A stretch of 64,000 bases of DNA. Source: Chalara sp. BL73. Its lineage: Eukaryota; Ascomycota; Leotiomycetes; Helotiales. The DNA is taken from contig CAKJVC010000006.1 of NCBI GenBank assembly GCA_918026815.1, forward strand, positions 62,001-126,000, in the 5' to 3' direction. Below the pieces are notes generated by a model, which did no database searches, was not told the origin of the DNA, and saw nothing but the letters and a program-made list of their open reading frames with translations. Both the position numbers and the translations under genes were made by a program. This document shows, in pieces, positions 44,953-57,500 of the stretch; position 1 is the stretch's first letter, and every line of letters starts with the position of its first letter.

Positions 44953-47922
44953 GATTATCGGGGCCGCAAAAGAAGCTTAACTATGTTTTTAAAAAAAATG
45001 AACAGGAAGCAATTGGAAGGCACCTGCGATGCACGCAAACTTTTTGACGGCAGTCTGCTTCATCATTGATCAGGAAACCAAAGTACCTCACGCGAAGACT
45101 GCCCGCCACATAGGTTGTACGACAGCATGGCCGACCTCTCATCGTTGTTGAGCCTGAAATGATAAGTACACCGGTCGAATGTAATAAATTTAGGGAGGGG
45201 GGTTTTTCATTTTCACTGGAAGGTTAAGGACGCACTGATGATAGTGCATGAGAATTGCTTTTGTTATGCTGGACCGAGCAGACCAGGGTATAACTCATTC
45301 GCTGGGAATCCGCAGATCTTAAGCCAATTACTTTCGGTTTGTGACGTGTTATATAGGCAGACTTACGGCACTAATGTCTTTAAAGGTTTAGATTATACAT
45401 ATTCCAAAGCACTGCATTGCTAACTCTCTAATTGGATAAGTTTTCGGTCTGTTAGTCTACAAACTTACTTTTTTTACAAATGTGATTAATGGCAAAATTG
45501 GAACCATCGCGTCATACTTTAACACGTCTCAAGCATTAATATCCATATTCAGCTAAGCATATCAATGAAGGAAATTATAGAAATTAAATTAAACCGCAAA
45601 TTCTACCTTGAATCCAACATGTGGGGCTTTTTGAGCAAGTGATTTAAATTTTAGGTTGATATTTATTCGCACAAATACAGTATGTGCGATATGTTACGAT
45701 TACCAGTGACATACAATTCTGCACTAGAAATTCCAAATTTATATTATCTGGATAGAGAGATAGAATACTTTATGCTTTATCTATGCTTTATTTGGTTCCT
45801 GGGAAAACGACTACAGTTTCCTGCCTCCTAAAAGGTATCTCGATGTGGCTCTACTTTATTACCACTTCTCTTCCCCACGTACAACTATATGGATTATTCT
45901 CTTTCATATCTGCATATACAAACTGCTATCCGCAATATCGACAGTATGTTTATTTTTTTCATTCGCCAGGAAATTGCGGCTTGATTGCAAATCTTAGACT
46001 TCACCTCTCGGTATGCCGACAGCGCAATATTATCATCACCCAGCTCACTTGCTGTATCTCTATCCTTGGCGTTAGAAGAATTTTGCGATGCATGAAAGGT
46101 AATTACAAGAGCTGTAATGGTGATAGAGAGTTGAAAAAGGCGGGTATGATTGTGCTAGTAAAAAGGGCAAAGAATTGGGCAGAGCTGATGGCTCGTTGCT
46201 GATAGACATGCGGGTGTCATCCTGTTATTTGGATTAGCAAGCTATCAATGGTATGCACTGCTCTGCTCACAATAAAACGATTCACCATAGCGATTCTCGT
46301 CTCATTGATCCATTTACTCAATGATTATCAGGTTAAGGCCTGGAAAACTCACCACTGCATACTATCCCTTAATATTGTCGAAGTCAATAACCTCGCTCTC
46401 GACCACACGATACTCAAAAAAGTTCTCCGCCTACGCTTTCGGGATCCGGAAGCCCCTGTATCTGTGTGCGTGCCGAAGGCGTTACCAGTGATGAGAACAA
46501 AATATGGTGTCTGGGGGAGAGTACTTGTTGTATTAGCAAGGGGGAGATCGGAAATTGTGGGGTAAGATGCTGTGAAGTCTATTGTGGCGATTTGGTTGAG
46601 GCTTCGTGGGTTGCGAGAATGAGTCCTACTGGATTGTGGGTTAATGCCATCTTTGGGGGTACTGAGGGTGCACCGGTGATGTATATTACTCCGCCTGATA
46701 CTGCGGTATCCTGGAAATATGATCAGCTGGTGGACTAAAGAGTTATGGTGCCATAATGCACTGTACTCTGCTAACGGTTTTGCTGCGGATGAGGATCTAA
46801 GCTTGCTCGCCACTTTCTGCCATCATCTCAGTACCTTGGCTGCCTACGGTGTTTGCATTTCTTATGGTACATTAGCCGTATGCATCTAAAAATTTACACC
46901 GAATAAGTGTCGATGAACTTCTGTTTTGTCTCGAAGGATATGATCGGAAATTCTCATTGGGGAGATTAAAGCTAAGAACTCCGCCCCTCTCACCATTCTT
47001 CAATTTGTTATTGAACTGGCTCTGTCATAACTGAACAATATGATTAAATAGCCTGAGCAATGTGTATCCATTCGAGATACCTGATGCATCCTTGGGATTT
47101 GAGGAACCATTGATCAAGGACCCAAAATTTACAAAGTTCTGCGGGCCCTCTTATTCTTGAAAAACTTTTGCTTGCAGCTGTGACAGACGGGAAAATTTGA
47201 GAGATACAGAAAGGAATGAATGATCCTTTAGCAGACTGTATTCGAAAGCGAAAGAAAGGTACAGTAGAACGCTAGGATTCCAATCCAATTATTTACAATC
47301 TCTCGATACCCAAAATAATCTGCAACAGTCAATTCATGACATGCGGCTCTATTGGGTTGATGTACTGAAAAGTTATCCACTTCGTGGTACATAATCACAT
47401 TTGCCGAACTTTCATCAGAGGTCCATGCCTTCAGAGGTTTAGTAGCTGCCTGGTGTCCCCATCATGTGAAGGGCAACCGCGAAGAGGCTCAAGCCCATAT
47501 AGCAAGCAAGATCGGGATCTAGTAAAATGAAAGGTAGGAAAGGCAGGCAAAATGCATCCCTCAGGTATGCTAGAATACCCAGATGATACCTGGAGCTAAG
47601 ATAGAAACTAGACCAGGTCCGTAAAGACCATCACAGGCGAAATTATCAAGAGACGCACGAAATTAAACATGTACAACCAGCTCAATTATATCCATACCCA
47701 AATAATGAGGAAATTGAGGAGAGGTTAGTGTGCAAGAATATTGGAGCCATCTGAGGCTTGCACCATGAAGAAAAAAAAAGCAGCAAATCAAGGCGACCAG
47801 CCATACAATTTGTCGGGTGTCAAACATCGGAAGAAAGAGAACAATGAAACAAGACCAATTCCAGTGACACATTCTCTTGTGCGGTAGTACAAAAGCATTT
47901 GTTTACTTACATCCTATAGTGG
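44953..47922. other. Gene-poor AT-rich region
   Basis: About 3 kb without a supportable gene. Open frames up to 154 codons occur (for example - strand 46349-46813, + strand 45783-46202), overlapping one another on both strands, with no signal peptide, motif or splice-compatible extension. I saw no TIRs, LTRs or reverse-transcriptase motifs. Confidence 0.4.
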
Positions 47923-48300
47923 TTAGCCATTCAGCAGGTCCTTCTCACCCCTGACTTGCCCCACCAAGCTTGGCGCGATAGCCAAACACGATTTCGAATC
48001 TAATCTGCCAGAACACCAATTGTGCGTTTCTGCCCGACCATTAGCAAACAACGGAATCAATACGCTCCGCTTGGTCTTGAATTGGGACAGCAAAGGTAGG
48101 TTTGTGATACTATCAGTTACAAATAACCTACCAGATTTGATCACTCGTGTCTCCCACAAGAAACTCCACCGTTCTCCGAGTCTGCTCGTGTAGCTGCAAT
48201 GGCAGATATCACCCTTTCCTTGGAGAGGAGAGACCACAGATAGCAGGTAGCCGTCGACACCTGGCCAGGGTGAATACCAGGGGGGTTGCAGCTTGTAGAA
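47923..48300 (-). CDS. Unassigned coding-like frame, possibly a gene fragment
   Basis: An open frame of about 125 codons whose composition looks protein-like: it contains IGFSFYKLQPPWYSPWPG, RWSFLWETRVIKSG and KTKRSVLIPLFANG, with Trp, Tyr and Phe spaced as in folded domains. There is no ATG near the upstream end; an in-frame TGA lies just before, and ATG is absent until well inside. So it is either an internal exon of a multi-exon gene whose other exons I cannot find, or a relic like its decayed neighbour at 48614. No family recognised. Confidence 0.25.
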   Translation of the reverse strand, partial: FYKLQPPWYSPWPGVDGYLLSVVSPLQGKGDICHCSYTSRLGERWSFLWETRVIKSGRLFVTDSITNLPLLSQFKTKRSVLIPLFANGRAETHNWCSGRLDSKSCLAIAPSLVGQVRGEKDLLNG

Positions 48301-48613
48301 CGAGAACCCGATTACATCGCCAGCCGCAATTCATCCCCTCTGCTCATATTACCCGCCGAAGAGAGCGACACCGACTACATAAGATATGCACTACTAGTGG
48401 GAGGACATCATGCGAACAAGATATGGTGTGAATATGTTGAGAGCTGCCATGGTGAAAGAGGTTTGCTTGACGATCTGCGTGGTCAAGGCTGTCAATTCTA
48501 TCTGCTCTACTATCAAAGTGTGTATAGTTTCAACATGCGTCCCTGTGATCACAAGCAAGAATATCCAACTTCCGTTCTCGTTGGTCTCCTGAGTTTTTTA
48601 ATGGCATACTTCA

Positions 48614-49088
48614 ATGCGCCTTCGATTCTTCAGTTCGGCAAGCCCTGCTGAGATCAAGGAGCCGATCTGGCAAACAGCATCAACAACATCGAACTTCGAA
48701 CTGTCGAAATCCATCTTGGTCTTCCTTGTTATCCGTTTCCAACGCTGCCATTCCTTATATACTCCCTACTTGCTCCGACGCGCGCGCCATTGTTTCGCGA
48801 CGATTGGCTCTTTCTTTCGATATGTCCGAGCCTAAACTCTTCGACGTCAATCACGACACTCTCCTCTTCACCGCTTCCCACATGATATACACATGCAGCG
48901 GCACAGTAGGACAGGATGCAGTGAGGCACATAGCATTTGTGTTTGAGCCACAATGCGACCTGGAATACCGAAGTAAATATGGTACCGCTGTGGCATCTTG
49001 GCCTAGAGGCTGTGCCTTACTGTGTATGGAATGGCCTGCACTACAGATTCTAGGGCTTGTAGCTTGTAGATTCGAAAGCGAGCAATAG
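48614..49088 (+). pseudogene. Decayed 2EXR-domain gene
   Basis: The 2EXR domain of fungal F-box-like proteins is spread over three frames: SPAEIKEPIWQTA (from about 48640), then ELRTVEIHLGLP (about 48690), then CSDARAIVSRRLALSF and PKLFDVNHDTLLFT (about 48774-48870), continuing to DAVRHIAFVFEP. Each segment matches the expected order of the family: an LPxEIRxxIW-like opening, an RxVEI strand, a C/NxExR helix and a FDxxxDTLxF strand. They cannot be joined by plausible introns because the gaps are shorter than 30 nt. At least two frameshifts make it a relic. Similarity fades after 48960. Confidence 0.6.
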
Positions 49089-50212
49089 CTTCGATATATG
49101 GAGCTGCGCAATCCTTGAAATGAGAAGCGACACAGCGGAAGTTTTCTGGGAGCATAATCTATATGTGGACCTCAAGGAAGTTGGGAAGGGTTGCGGACGC
49201 GCTGTGCCAGAATTGAGGTACTTGGAGATTAAAAGAATCAAGGCGAGAGATATACGAGAATTCCGTTAGGACGCTTCTGGATCCATTCATCCATACGGAC
49301 AGTGAAAGGCTGGGAGACCACCAGTTTGCTGCTTTTGCGACTTGAGACCAATCTATTGTCGATCCCGCATAATAGACCATCTTAAAGAAAGGTCATGCTA
49401 AACAATGGCCATCGCCACCAACGGTTCATGGTCAATTGGTCTCACCTTCTTGATAGATGCGTTATATTGCTGCAATTTCTTACTCAAGTTCGACACACAA
49501 AAGAGATGAGCTATAGAGGCCTTAGCAGACATCTTCAAGAGTTGCAAGTCAACATAACACTAGCAAAGCTTTGATCAGGATAAGTTCTGCTGCCATCTCG
49601 AATTCTATCTAGGCTATAAGATGGAATACAGCAATATCTTGATAGCTTTTCCTGGCCACCTGCTGCGATATTGCACAAAGAGGGTATTCGCTCTCTCTCA
49701 GATCCTGCGAACGTAACTAAACCCGGCTTCTTTCATTTTCTTGCTTCAACATGCTGCTTCAATGTATCACAGGCTTTCTTTATATATTCTGCCTTTGCAT
49801 TTCGTCCGATCAACTCGACTCGCTGTGCCGCCGCCGACCAGGCGGGGCCAGAATGCTTCATATTAGAATAGGGACTCCACGTGCATGAATCGCTCTCGTG
49901 GGGGCTGCTTGGTAATTATCACGTTCGGCTTTGTCTAGATATGGCATGGTTTTTCGTAGTCCCGCCAAATTTTGTTGTTCTGTGGTCGCGACTGGAAGTT
50001 CGGAAGTCTCTTATTCGCCGTTGGTGGCTTTGTGCCAATTGATGCGTATAATTGCGCCATAGCATGTATCTTAAATCCGATCCGAATACAACACCAATAG
50101 ATAGATACAAGGGATCTGTATCATTTCTACAATGACTGACTTATACTTTGATAGATGTCTTTGGTTTCCAGTTTGTGCAAGCAATTGTTAGTGATAGCAC
50201 TGTTGACAGATC
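49089..50212. other. Intergenic, no gene
   Basis: The first 150 nt contain a coding-like piece (49139-49265, + strand, includes AVPELRYLEIKRIKARDIREF) that may be the tail of the decayed 2EXR gene. The remainder is promoter DNA of the monooxygenase with no recognisable feature. Confidence 0.35.
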
Positions 50213-52016
50213 ATGCTTAAGACCATTTATTTGAGCTTCATATTCAAGCTTAAGAACACATACTCTTATTTCAGAGGCTGGGTACTTCGGTTCGTCCAAA
50301 GTCCGAAGGAAGTCATGGGCGAGAATGTGGTTGATGTTCCTCGGGTCGCAGTGATCGGAGCCGGCATCAGCGGTGTTGTAAGCGCAGCGTATCTGAAGGA
50401 AGCTGGGCTCGAAGTCACTGTCTATGAGCGAGCAAATGTCGCTGGTGGAGTCTGGTATGCTCATAGCTCCTATTGATAAAGTCAAGACTAAGTTTGTATC
50501 AGGGTTTACGATGATCGCTCTCCCATTGAGCCAAAGTATCCGGCCATCAAGCCATCAAAGGGTGAAGAGACGAATGATGTTCTCCCAAGTCCGGCTGACT
50601 TGCATGAGCTTGAGCATGCGCCTCCAAGGTAGGAATTGTAATTATGTCTCAAGAGAGGGACCAGGAACTGACAAATAATGGCCGGTATAGTCCTGCCTAT
50701 GACGGACTTACCAATAATGTAGCTACACGCTTGATGAAGACCAAATTGCAAGAATGGCCTGAAGGGACCGCTGACTTCGTAAACCACATTATCCTGGAGA
50801 GATACATTCAGACAATCGCAAAGACAACAGGAGTGGATACCTTGACGACCTATGGAGCAAAAGTCACGCAACTCAAAAAGGAGGATGATAGGTGGAGCCT
50901 GACTTATCACACTTTGGGCAAGGATTCCGAGACTGGAGTGGTGCAGAAACAAGTAAAAACATCTGTAAGTTCATCCAGTCACAAATTAAGATGTATATAT
51001 TAACATTCACAAGATATTTGATGCTGTAGTTGTCGCATCCGGCCATTATCATGCCCCAAGAGTACCCGACATTCCCGGACTTGACGTATTGAAAGCAAGA
51101 TGGCCAACTCGAGTGTTCCATTCCAAAGCATACAGGAAACCAGAACAGTTCAGGGGTAAAGTAAGCACTTTCCCCCCTTCGCTCCTTCACAACGAGTTCG
51201 TTTCTGCAGAACTGACTCGGCTGCTTGTAGAACGTTCTTCTCATAGGAGCTGGGACATCTTCAACAGATATCATCAAAGAAATAGCCCCTATTGCTGGCA
51301 AAGTATACCAAAGCGGTCGATCCGGATTCTTCGACCTGCCAGCATTCTTGCTACCAGAAACTGCAGTCCGCATCGGAGAAGTCTGCTCTTTTGATGGTGT
51401 TGATGGAGACGAAAGGGAAGACGGCACGTTTCCGGGAACCGTGACCCTACGAAGCGGCGAGAAGATCTCCAACTTTGACTACATCATCGTTGCAACAGGA
51501 TACCATATCACCTTGCCATTCCTGTCCCAATACCACGAAGACGACACTCCGCTGACCCAAGCAGATAACAAGGTCCTCGTGACAGACGGGACACAAATCC
51601 ACAACCTCCACCGAGACATATGGTACATCCCTGATCCCTCGCTCATCTTTGTTGGGATTCCTTACTTTACGGCAAACTTTACGCTCTTCGAGTTCCAGGC
51701 AATCGTTGTAGCAGCTGTGCTCCGCGGCTGGGCTACCCTCCCCACCCAGGAGGCCATGCGACAAGAGTACATTGCGAAAGTAGCAAAGAACGGCTATGGG
51801 AGAAATTTTCACAGTCTATTAGGCCTGGAGGTCGAGTATGTGAATGAGTTACTGGAATGGGTGAACAAAGATGGAGAGAGATGGGCACGAAAGCCAGTGG
51901 AGGGACATACGCCTGCGTGGCATGAGGCCAGGCAAGAGCAAGTTGCGAGGATGAAGGGGATTTTTGACTTTACCAAACCCAAGGCCGAGGTTCCATTTCC
52001 GCCTTGTTCTACGTAG
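50213..52016 (+). CDS. Flavin-containing monooxygenase (FMO family)
   Basis: FAD- and NADPH-dependent monooxygenase, a class that oxidises N or S atoms or performs Baeyer-Villiger reactions. Exons 50213-50454, 50503-50628, 50691-50964, 51014-51160 and 51231-52016 give 524 aa in phase. Seen: FAD motif GAGISG (49-54), ERANVAGGVW with the family's GG-x-W, the ATG-like ASGHYHAPRVPD, the FMO fingerprint region TRVFHSKAYRKPEQF, NADPH motif GAGTSS (269-274) and the ATGYH motif near the C-terminal third. A hydrophobic/basic N-terminus of about 35 residues precedes the core; the ATG before GENVVD at residue 35 is an alternative start without it. The fourth intron ends in AAG, a weak but acceptable acceptor. 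No partner genes adjoin, so the substrate is unknown. Confidence 0.9.
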
Positions 52017-52933
52017 GGCATACAAATAGCCTTCAATTATATTGATAGATGAGCCAATGATCAAGTTGTGAGAGACTAGGACTTTTGACTAAGCCTAATC
52101 TTGCAGACTCACCAGGTCATGTTTGTTAATAGCCTTCCTCTCCACAAGGGCGACGCTAGATGTTCTACTGTGCATATTGCTTTGCCGGGTCAGTAACGTA
52201 TTCTCTTATAAATGATCTACTTAAGGTTGCGACAGGACTATTAGAACTAATTCCGAAAGAGTCAACTTCGATTCTAGGTGGCCAGATATTCGCATTACTA
52301 GGTACCCCTAATTCGCTACACAGTATTAGTTCATTTCATTCTTTCAGTCAACTAATAGACATTTCCGCTTGGACATATGCCTTGTTTAAATGTATTGAGA
52401 AATCTAAGCGAGAACTAAAAGGGATAAATGCCAAGATTGAACAAGAACTGAAGCATTAAAGCCTCGGTTGGAAACTAGGAACAAGATAATACAATTATAA
52501 CTCCTTGTAGACTAACGCGCACAAATTTAAAATATTGTGAGGCACGTGGCAGGTTTCACTCCGAATATAAAAACAATTAGGATTGTAGCTTTCATTTCCA
52601 TCCAGATTCGTACAGATTCGTACAGATTCACTTCTCGCAAGGCGACAAGCGCAAGCCTGTCTTAAGCGGCGGTACTAGCTCTAGAAAGTTCATTTTATAA
52701 TCTTTACAGCGATTCACCGTGGGCTATTTCAAGCTGTGTCTCCTCGCTAAGTCGGCCTTGAGAAATATAAACTACATTCTCTCTCCAACTCCACAGGCAT
52801 AATCCACAAATCTCAACTTCGCGAGTTTTTGCGATACTCTTTAAAAGCACATGTTTGCATCTCACAGGCTCACTAAATAAGCATCAAGATCGAATTTACA
52901 ACTTGAAATCCGTTTCCGATACCACGCGACAAG
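52017..52933. other. Intergenic with a 99-codon open frame and a short direct repeat
   Basis: A + strand frame at 52160-52459 (99 aa, includes LLKVATGLLELIPKE and a charged C-terminal helix) is compositionally protein-like but unmatched to any family I know; I leave it uncalled. At 52602-52629 CAGATTCGTA is repeated two and a half times. The remainder is flank of the F-box relic. Confidence 0.3.
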
Positions 52934-54086
52934 ATGTCATCCGAATCACTGCCTCCTCTTCTGCCTCATCTGCCACTCGAGATAAAAATACATATCTGCA
53001 CTTCCTAAAGGATAACAATGATACCTACAGTGTTCGGTTGGTGTCCCGAGAATGGGGTGTCGCTGGTACTGTTGGATTATTTTGAGATGGGACTTTCACC
53101 CTTGCACCGTACGGAGAGGCAATGCAACTATTTGAGAGCTTGTCCGAATGCCAGTGGTTTATAGGAAAAATCCACCATTTGAAGATATATACAGGACAGA
53201 TTGTGTTCGGCGAATGGTATGATGAGATCATGAGACCCAGACGAGAGGCGATGGCGAGGTTAGAGGCGAGCACACGTCTGTGCCCCACGCTTTATCGAAG
53301 ACTTAACTCGATTGATGCGTCCTTTGAAATCTCTTCATTTTGATATTGGCCCAAGCTACGGCGTAATCATTCCGTATTACGAACTGGATTCAGATGGATT
53401 CGAGGGAATCTACGAGCCGCGCAGCAATTTTACTGACGTATTTGCATCAATGGACGATCTGGAAAACCTCGAAATTTCTTTCTCCGGTGCGAGTTTCCAC
53501 GACATTGATTTCTATCATTACTGGAAGAAAATTCTGAACATCCCATGGCCCAAACTGAGATCGTTATCCTTACGTCAAAAGCTACGCTCGATTATGCCAC
53601 GGAACCACTTACCCTGCGTTCTTTTGGACATGCTAGTGGTCAAGCACAAGGATTCTCTCAAACATTTGCGTTTGGAGAATATGCCCCCAACCGCCAATCT
53701 AGCCTTCTTGAGCGGTGGACATTATTTTTACGACTACTTCTTCAGCCAGCGCCCAATCCATACCTACAGCGAACTCTTGACCGGCTTCAGAAACCAGCTC
53801 CAGCTCGAAAGTTTCGGGCTGAGCATAGTGGAGAGACCAAGAATTGACCCTACAGCTCATGTCGCACAGCGTGAGGAAGTCAAAAAGGCACTTGAGAGCT
53901 ATGTGAAGGGGGAGCTGAAGCAGTGGCCATTGTCAAGAGATAATCCACAAACCGTCCGTGGTGCAGAATGGCCAGCAGCTATTCCTTGTAAGTATACATA
54001 AACCTCAATACTTCGCAGATTTACGAGCTAACGCTACATTCACCATAGGGGTCATCAAGATCGCAGAGGACCCAAAGGAACTCTAG
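52934..54086 (+). pseudogene. F-box protein pseudogene
   Basis: Begins ATGTCATCCGAA with an F-box opening LPPLLPHLPLEIKIHIC. A 1-nt shift near 53002 is needed to continue as FLKDNNDTYSVRLVSREW. A TGA at about 53084 then replaces what should be Trp in LF-x-DGTF, and another frameshift near 53290-53310 is needed to reach RPLKSLHFDIGPSYG. From there the frame stays open through LENLEISFSGASF and LKHLRLENMP (leucine-rich strands) to an intact last intron (GTAAGT ... CATAG at 53989-54049), ending IKIAEDPKEL. Two shifts and one stop in an otherwise normal fungal F-box/LRR layout mark it as recently inactivated. Sequencing error could explain one lesion but hardly three. Confidence 0.65.
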
Positions 54087-54622
54087 GCAAGGAGGTTGGG
54101 TGGCATTTGATTTGGATTGACTTGGTTGGCCCATACTATATCAATCCTCATTAGCGGTTGGGAAGGTTTTCTACCTGGGAAAAACAAGAGGAGTTGGCTG
54201 CCATCGCACATTGCGCCGTCAATACCACTTTGTGTAACGAAATTGGCTTACCATGCCCATCTAAGCACATTAGGATGCGGACTATCATAATACCGAAGTA
54301 TATAGAATGTACAAAAATGACAATGGAAAGATGAATATTATTATGCTATTTGAGCAAAGAGCGACACCTCAATCTCAGTAGAGATAATAACACGAACACG
54401 TTGAGACGCAATAATGCGTAAAGTAAAGTAAAGAGTCACTTGATTTCCTTGAAATTGACTTTTATAAGCCTGTATCCCTGGGTATTATACTTCCACCAAC
54501 GCCGCCATGAATGCCATCATGAATGCATTGTTAATCGTTTCTTCGTATACCATGAAGTCTCCTTCCTAATGCGCAAGTCTCCAATCCAATGATATCCTAA
54601 ATCAGCTAATACCAACGTCCAT
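54087..54622. other. 3' flanks of F-box relic and Gtr1
   Basis: Non-coding spacer between convergent units; nothing recognised. Confidence 0.35.
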
Positions 54623-55791
54623 TCATGCCGCAGTAGCCTCTTCATCAGAGAAAACGCCACCAGCAGGTTCACCAACACGAATAGATCCATGGTCATGAGT
54701 GCCAGTTGCGTATGAACCCGAGGTAGCACCACGATCAGCACCCTTGGGTGCCGGACTATCCAAGCACTCGAACTGCGCACGAGCAATCTTGACGTTCTCA
54801 ATGGCACAGTTGAAGCGTGTCTCGCCAGGTGGAAGGACAACTTGAAGGTAGGTGTTGGTGGTGAACTTGCAGATGAATAGCGAGAAATTGCGCATCTGGA
54901 TAGTCAACATTATGAACTGCTCTGCGCTCTTGGGGGCACCGGTATACTTGGCGATGGACTGTTTGAGATGCTTGAAGACGTTTGAGAGGCGCTCCAGACG
55001 GTCAATAGTTGGGTTCATGATACCAATGGTGCTATTCCAATTGGACACAACAAGGAAAGACGAACGCTCGAAAAGAAGGAGTTCCTCCGCCATCAATATC
55101 TTGCCCAAAGCACCCAGGTGTTGTTCTATCTGTGTCAAGTTCGGAACGAGGTCATGGATAATGACCGCCCAAGCCTTGTAAAGAGATTGGTCCCAAATGG
55201 AGGTCGCAAACGGGGTAGGGGAGAACTTGTCGGACTTGGCCTGGATCAGCTCGACACGTTCGTTAAAGATATTCTCGCGCTGATCTGGGATGACGAGGTC
55301 CATCTTGTGCACAAGTATATAGACGTTGGCAGTGGAGGAGAATTGGCCGAGGGCACCGATAATAGAGCGGTAAGTAAGGAGATCGCGGTCGAAGTCTCGG
55401 GACTCGATATCAAATACATAAATAAGGACACCGACATTGGAGAAAACATGCTGCCGCTGCTGTGAGAGGTAATTCTCCATGAACGCATCTTGACTACCAT
55501 AGGATAAGCCCCGTAAACAAACGGATTCTTTCGTGTAGTCACTCACCCGCCGCAGTCCCAAAGATTCAGAGTAAGGTTGCCCAGAAACTTGACATGGCTG
55601 AGATCGACATCAATTGTAGCACCCAAGCGTCTTGTATCCTTGGCTACGTAATTGCTGAAGATGATGGTTCGCATGGAGCTCTTGCCTGAGCCTGACTTGC
55701 CCATGAGCAGAACCTTCTTCTTCTTTTGCTTGCGAGGCTCCGCAGAGGCAGAAGGGCTCTCATCTTTGTCATTGATGGTGAGTTTGTTCAT
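54623..55791 (-). CDS. gtr1: Rag GTPase Gtr1 (RagA/B homologue)
   Basis: Small GTPase of the vacuolar EGO/Rag complex, which with Gtr2 signals amino-acid sufficiency to TORC1. Exons 55791-55547 and 55493-54623 give 371 aa. Seen: P-loop GKSGSGKSS (31-39), switch I with [15 protein letters not shown], switch [19 protein letters not shown] restored by the splice, the HKMDLV guanine-specificity motif, then the roadblock-like C-terminal domain ([27 protein letters not shown]). The start at 55791 is the only ATG giving the short acidic leader ending [11 protein letters not shown]. The C-terminal tail ([15 protein letters not shown] and an acidic end) is longer than in yeast. This is the one clear housekeeping gene of the window and shows that the region is chromosomal, not a dispensable repeat island. 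Confidence 0.96.
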
Positions 55792-56491
55792 GTTGAGGGC
55801 AATAGTGGAGACGTCGCTGTTGCTGTCAATGTGAAAGTTGTGCTCTTTGATCTTCCAGCTGTTGCAACCAGCACTCAACAAGATCAAAGCTCCGAGCTTC
55901 CAGATCAACTGAGCACTGCATGGTGGGGTCGCGCTTACGGCGCTTAATGTCACTGTGGCACAGTTCTTTGATGTGGCGGCGTTTTGTCATTGTGGCGGTG
56001 TCTGTGGCGGTGCAAGAAGCTGTTCTGAATGCACTCGTGAGAGATGACTTTATAGCCAAGATCTGTCGTATTTGTGCAATAGGAATAAATATTTCCTAAT
56101 TTCATTGTTATATGTACTAGAAGGCTGTCCATCTCCGATGTGTTAGATTCATGCAACCTCGATCTGGTTTTCACCACAACAGCTTTGACAACCGACGCCC
56201 ATCGTTCTATGTATTCAGAGCTGTTGATACATTGAGACGCATAGTTCACATTGGGAAGACGTAGCTTAGAGAAATATGGCTTCCCGCCTCATGTTAAAGT
56301 GTCATACGGGGCCCTAGACTGCTCCTCTGTTCCACTATGTTCATATCTATGACGTAGTTGAAAAATGCTATTGCAACGAGACGTGATAAGCAACTAGACA
56401 CCCATCTCAAATGTCGCGCCTGCAATCTTTCCGGCTTTGAACCTATACAATGAACTTAGGTCAATCTATCTGTGCATCAGATGCAGAATAC
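55792..56491. other. Gtr1 5' region
   Basis: About 700 nt between the Gtr1 start and the stop of the deacetylase gene. No coding frame is supported; it contains promoter and leader of Gtr1. Confidence 0.4.
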
Positions 56492-57500
56492 TTACTCTCC
56501 ACAAATGTACTCAGCAGGTACAAATTCCACGCCTTCATGCTTCTTCAAAAACTCAATGAAGCGTTCATGCATAGACATAACCTTAGCCTTGCCACTGACT
56601 TGTGGATGGATGCTAATGCAAAAGACAAAGGTGTCGTACTCTTTATACAAATATGAAAATTGATCCTCCCAGCTTTGTTGTACATGATGAGGATGGGAAT
56701 GGCCACCCGCGCTCGGAGGAGACAGATTCATCGGTGCTGTTATTCTGATCAGAATCTAAACACAAACTCGAGAACTTGGAAATCTCACGCCAGTCATCAA
56801 CATCCCAACTCGCTGGTATTTCCACAACCTTTGTCATTTTATGCTTCCTCATAGGCACCATCCAGGTCTCCGGCTCTTTGCTATAATCCGTATGTATCAC
56901 CGAATCTCCAACGTCAGAAGCATAGTACAGCTGGCAGTCATGATGCATGAGCGAGTGATCATACTCTATGCCAAAGTCTTCCAAGATCTGCATACTCCGA
57001 GGAGAAACATCCCAGTACGGTGCCGCCCATCCTTTGGGATGTTTACCTGCGAAGTTACGGTAAGTCTCGATAGACTTGGCCATTATTTTACGCTCTTGCT
57101 CCTCTGTAAGACGGGAGACTCGTTCGTGCGTGTAGCCGTGGAGAGCGCTGGTCAAAACGTCATAATTGGGAATACTTGAAGTGCTTCCATGAAGGATACC
57201 AACATTTCATGACCGGCATCTCTCACTTTGGCCATCTGATCAGGGAAAGAGACCAGAGTGTGGCTGGGTGTGAACCAGGTTGCTTTGACCGCATGTTGCC
57301 CAAAGAACTTGAGCAAGCGGTCAACGCCAACATTTGCACCAAATATGCCTCGAGAGACATTGGAAGCATTTGCTGTTGAGCCATCAGCAGTATTTATCCT
57401 AGCGAAGTTAGCCGAGGATTGCCTAATATAGCTGAAGTTATTACCATATGGAGCACGCATCAACATCTATGCAGTAGCAGACTAGAGCTCTCTTCGTCAT
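56492..57500 (-). CDS. Polysaccharide deacetylase-family (NodB/CE4-like) hydrolase
   Basis: Metal-dependent amidohydrolase of the NodB fold; the subgroup is cytosolic and resembles PuuE/peptidoglycan-deacetylase-like proteins more than secreted chitin deacetylases. Exons 57500-57445, 57398-57204, 57147-56789 and 56736-56492 give 284 aa in phase. Seen: CYCIDVDA with the metal/catalytic Asp pair (12, 14), SRGIFGANVGVDRLL, KATWFTPSHT, the metal motif GHEIALHGYTHE (His87, His91) created by the second splice, GWAAPYWDVS, YDHSLMHHD, and FCISIHPQVSGKA with the late His. No signal peptide. Three introns lie in conserved motifs, so any unspliced reading looks truncated. Substrate unknown. The neighbours do not suggest a pathway. 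Confidence 0.88.

Noticed and set aside
46349..46813. 154-codon reverse open frame
   Set aside because: Low-complexity Ser/Thr/Arg composition and an overlapping frame on the opposite strand; no family resemblance.
54623..55791. Gtr1 starting further upstream, near 55990
   Set aside because: Upstream residues in frame lack ATG and show no similarity; the ATG at 55791 gives a normal leader.
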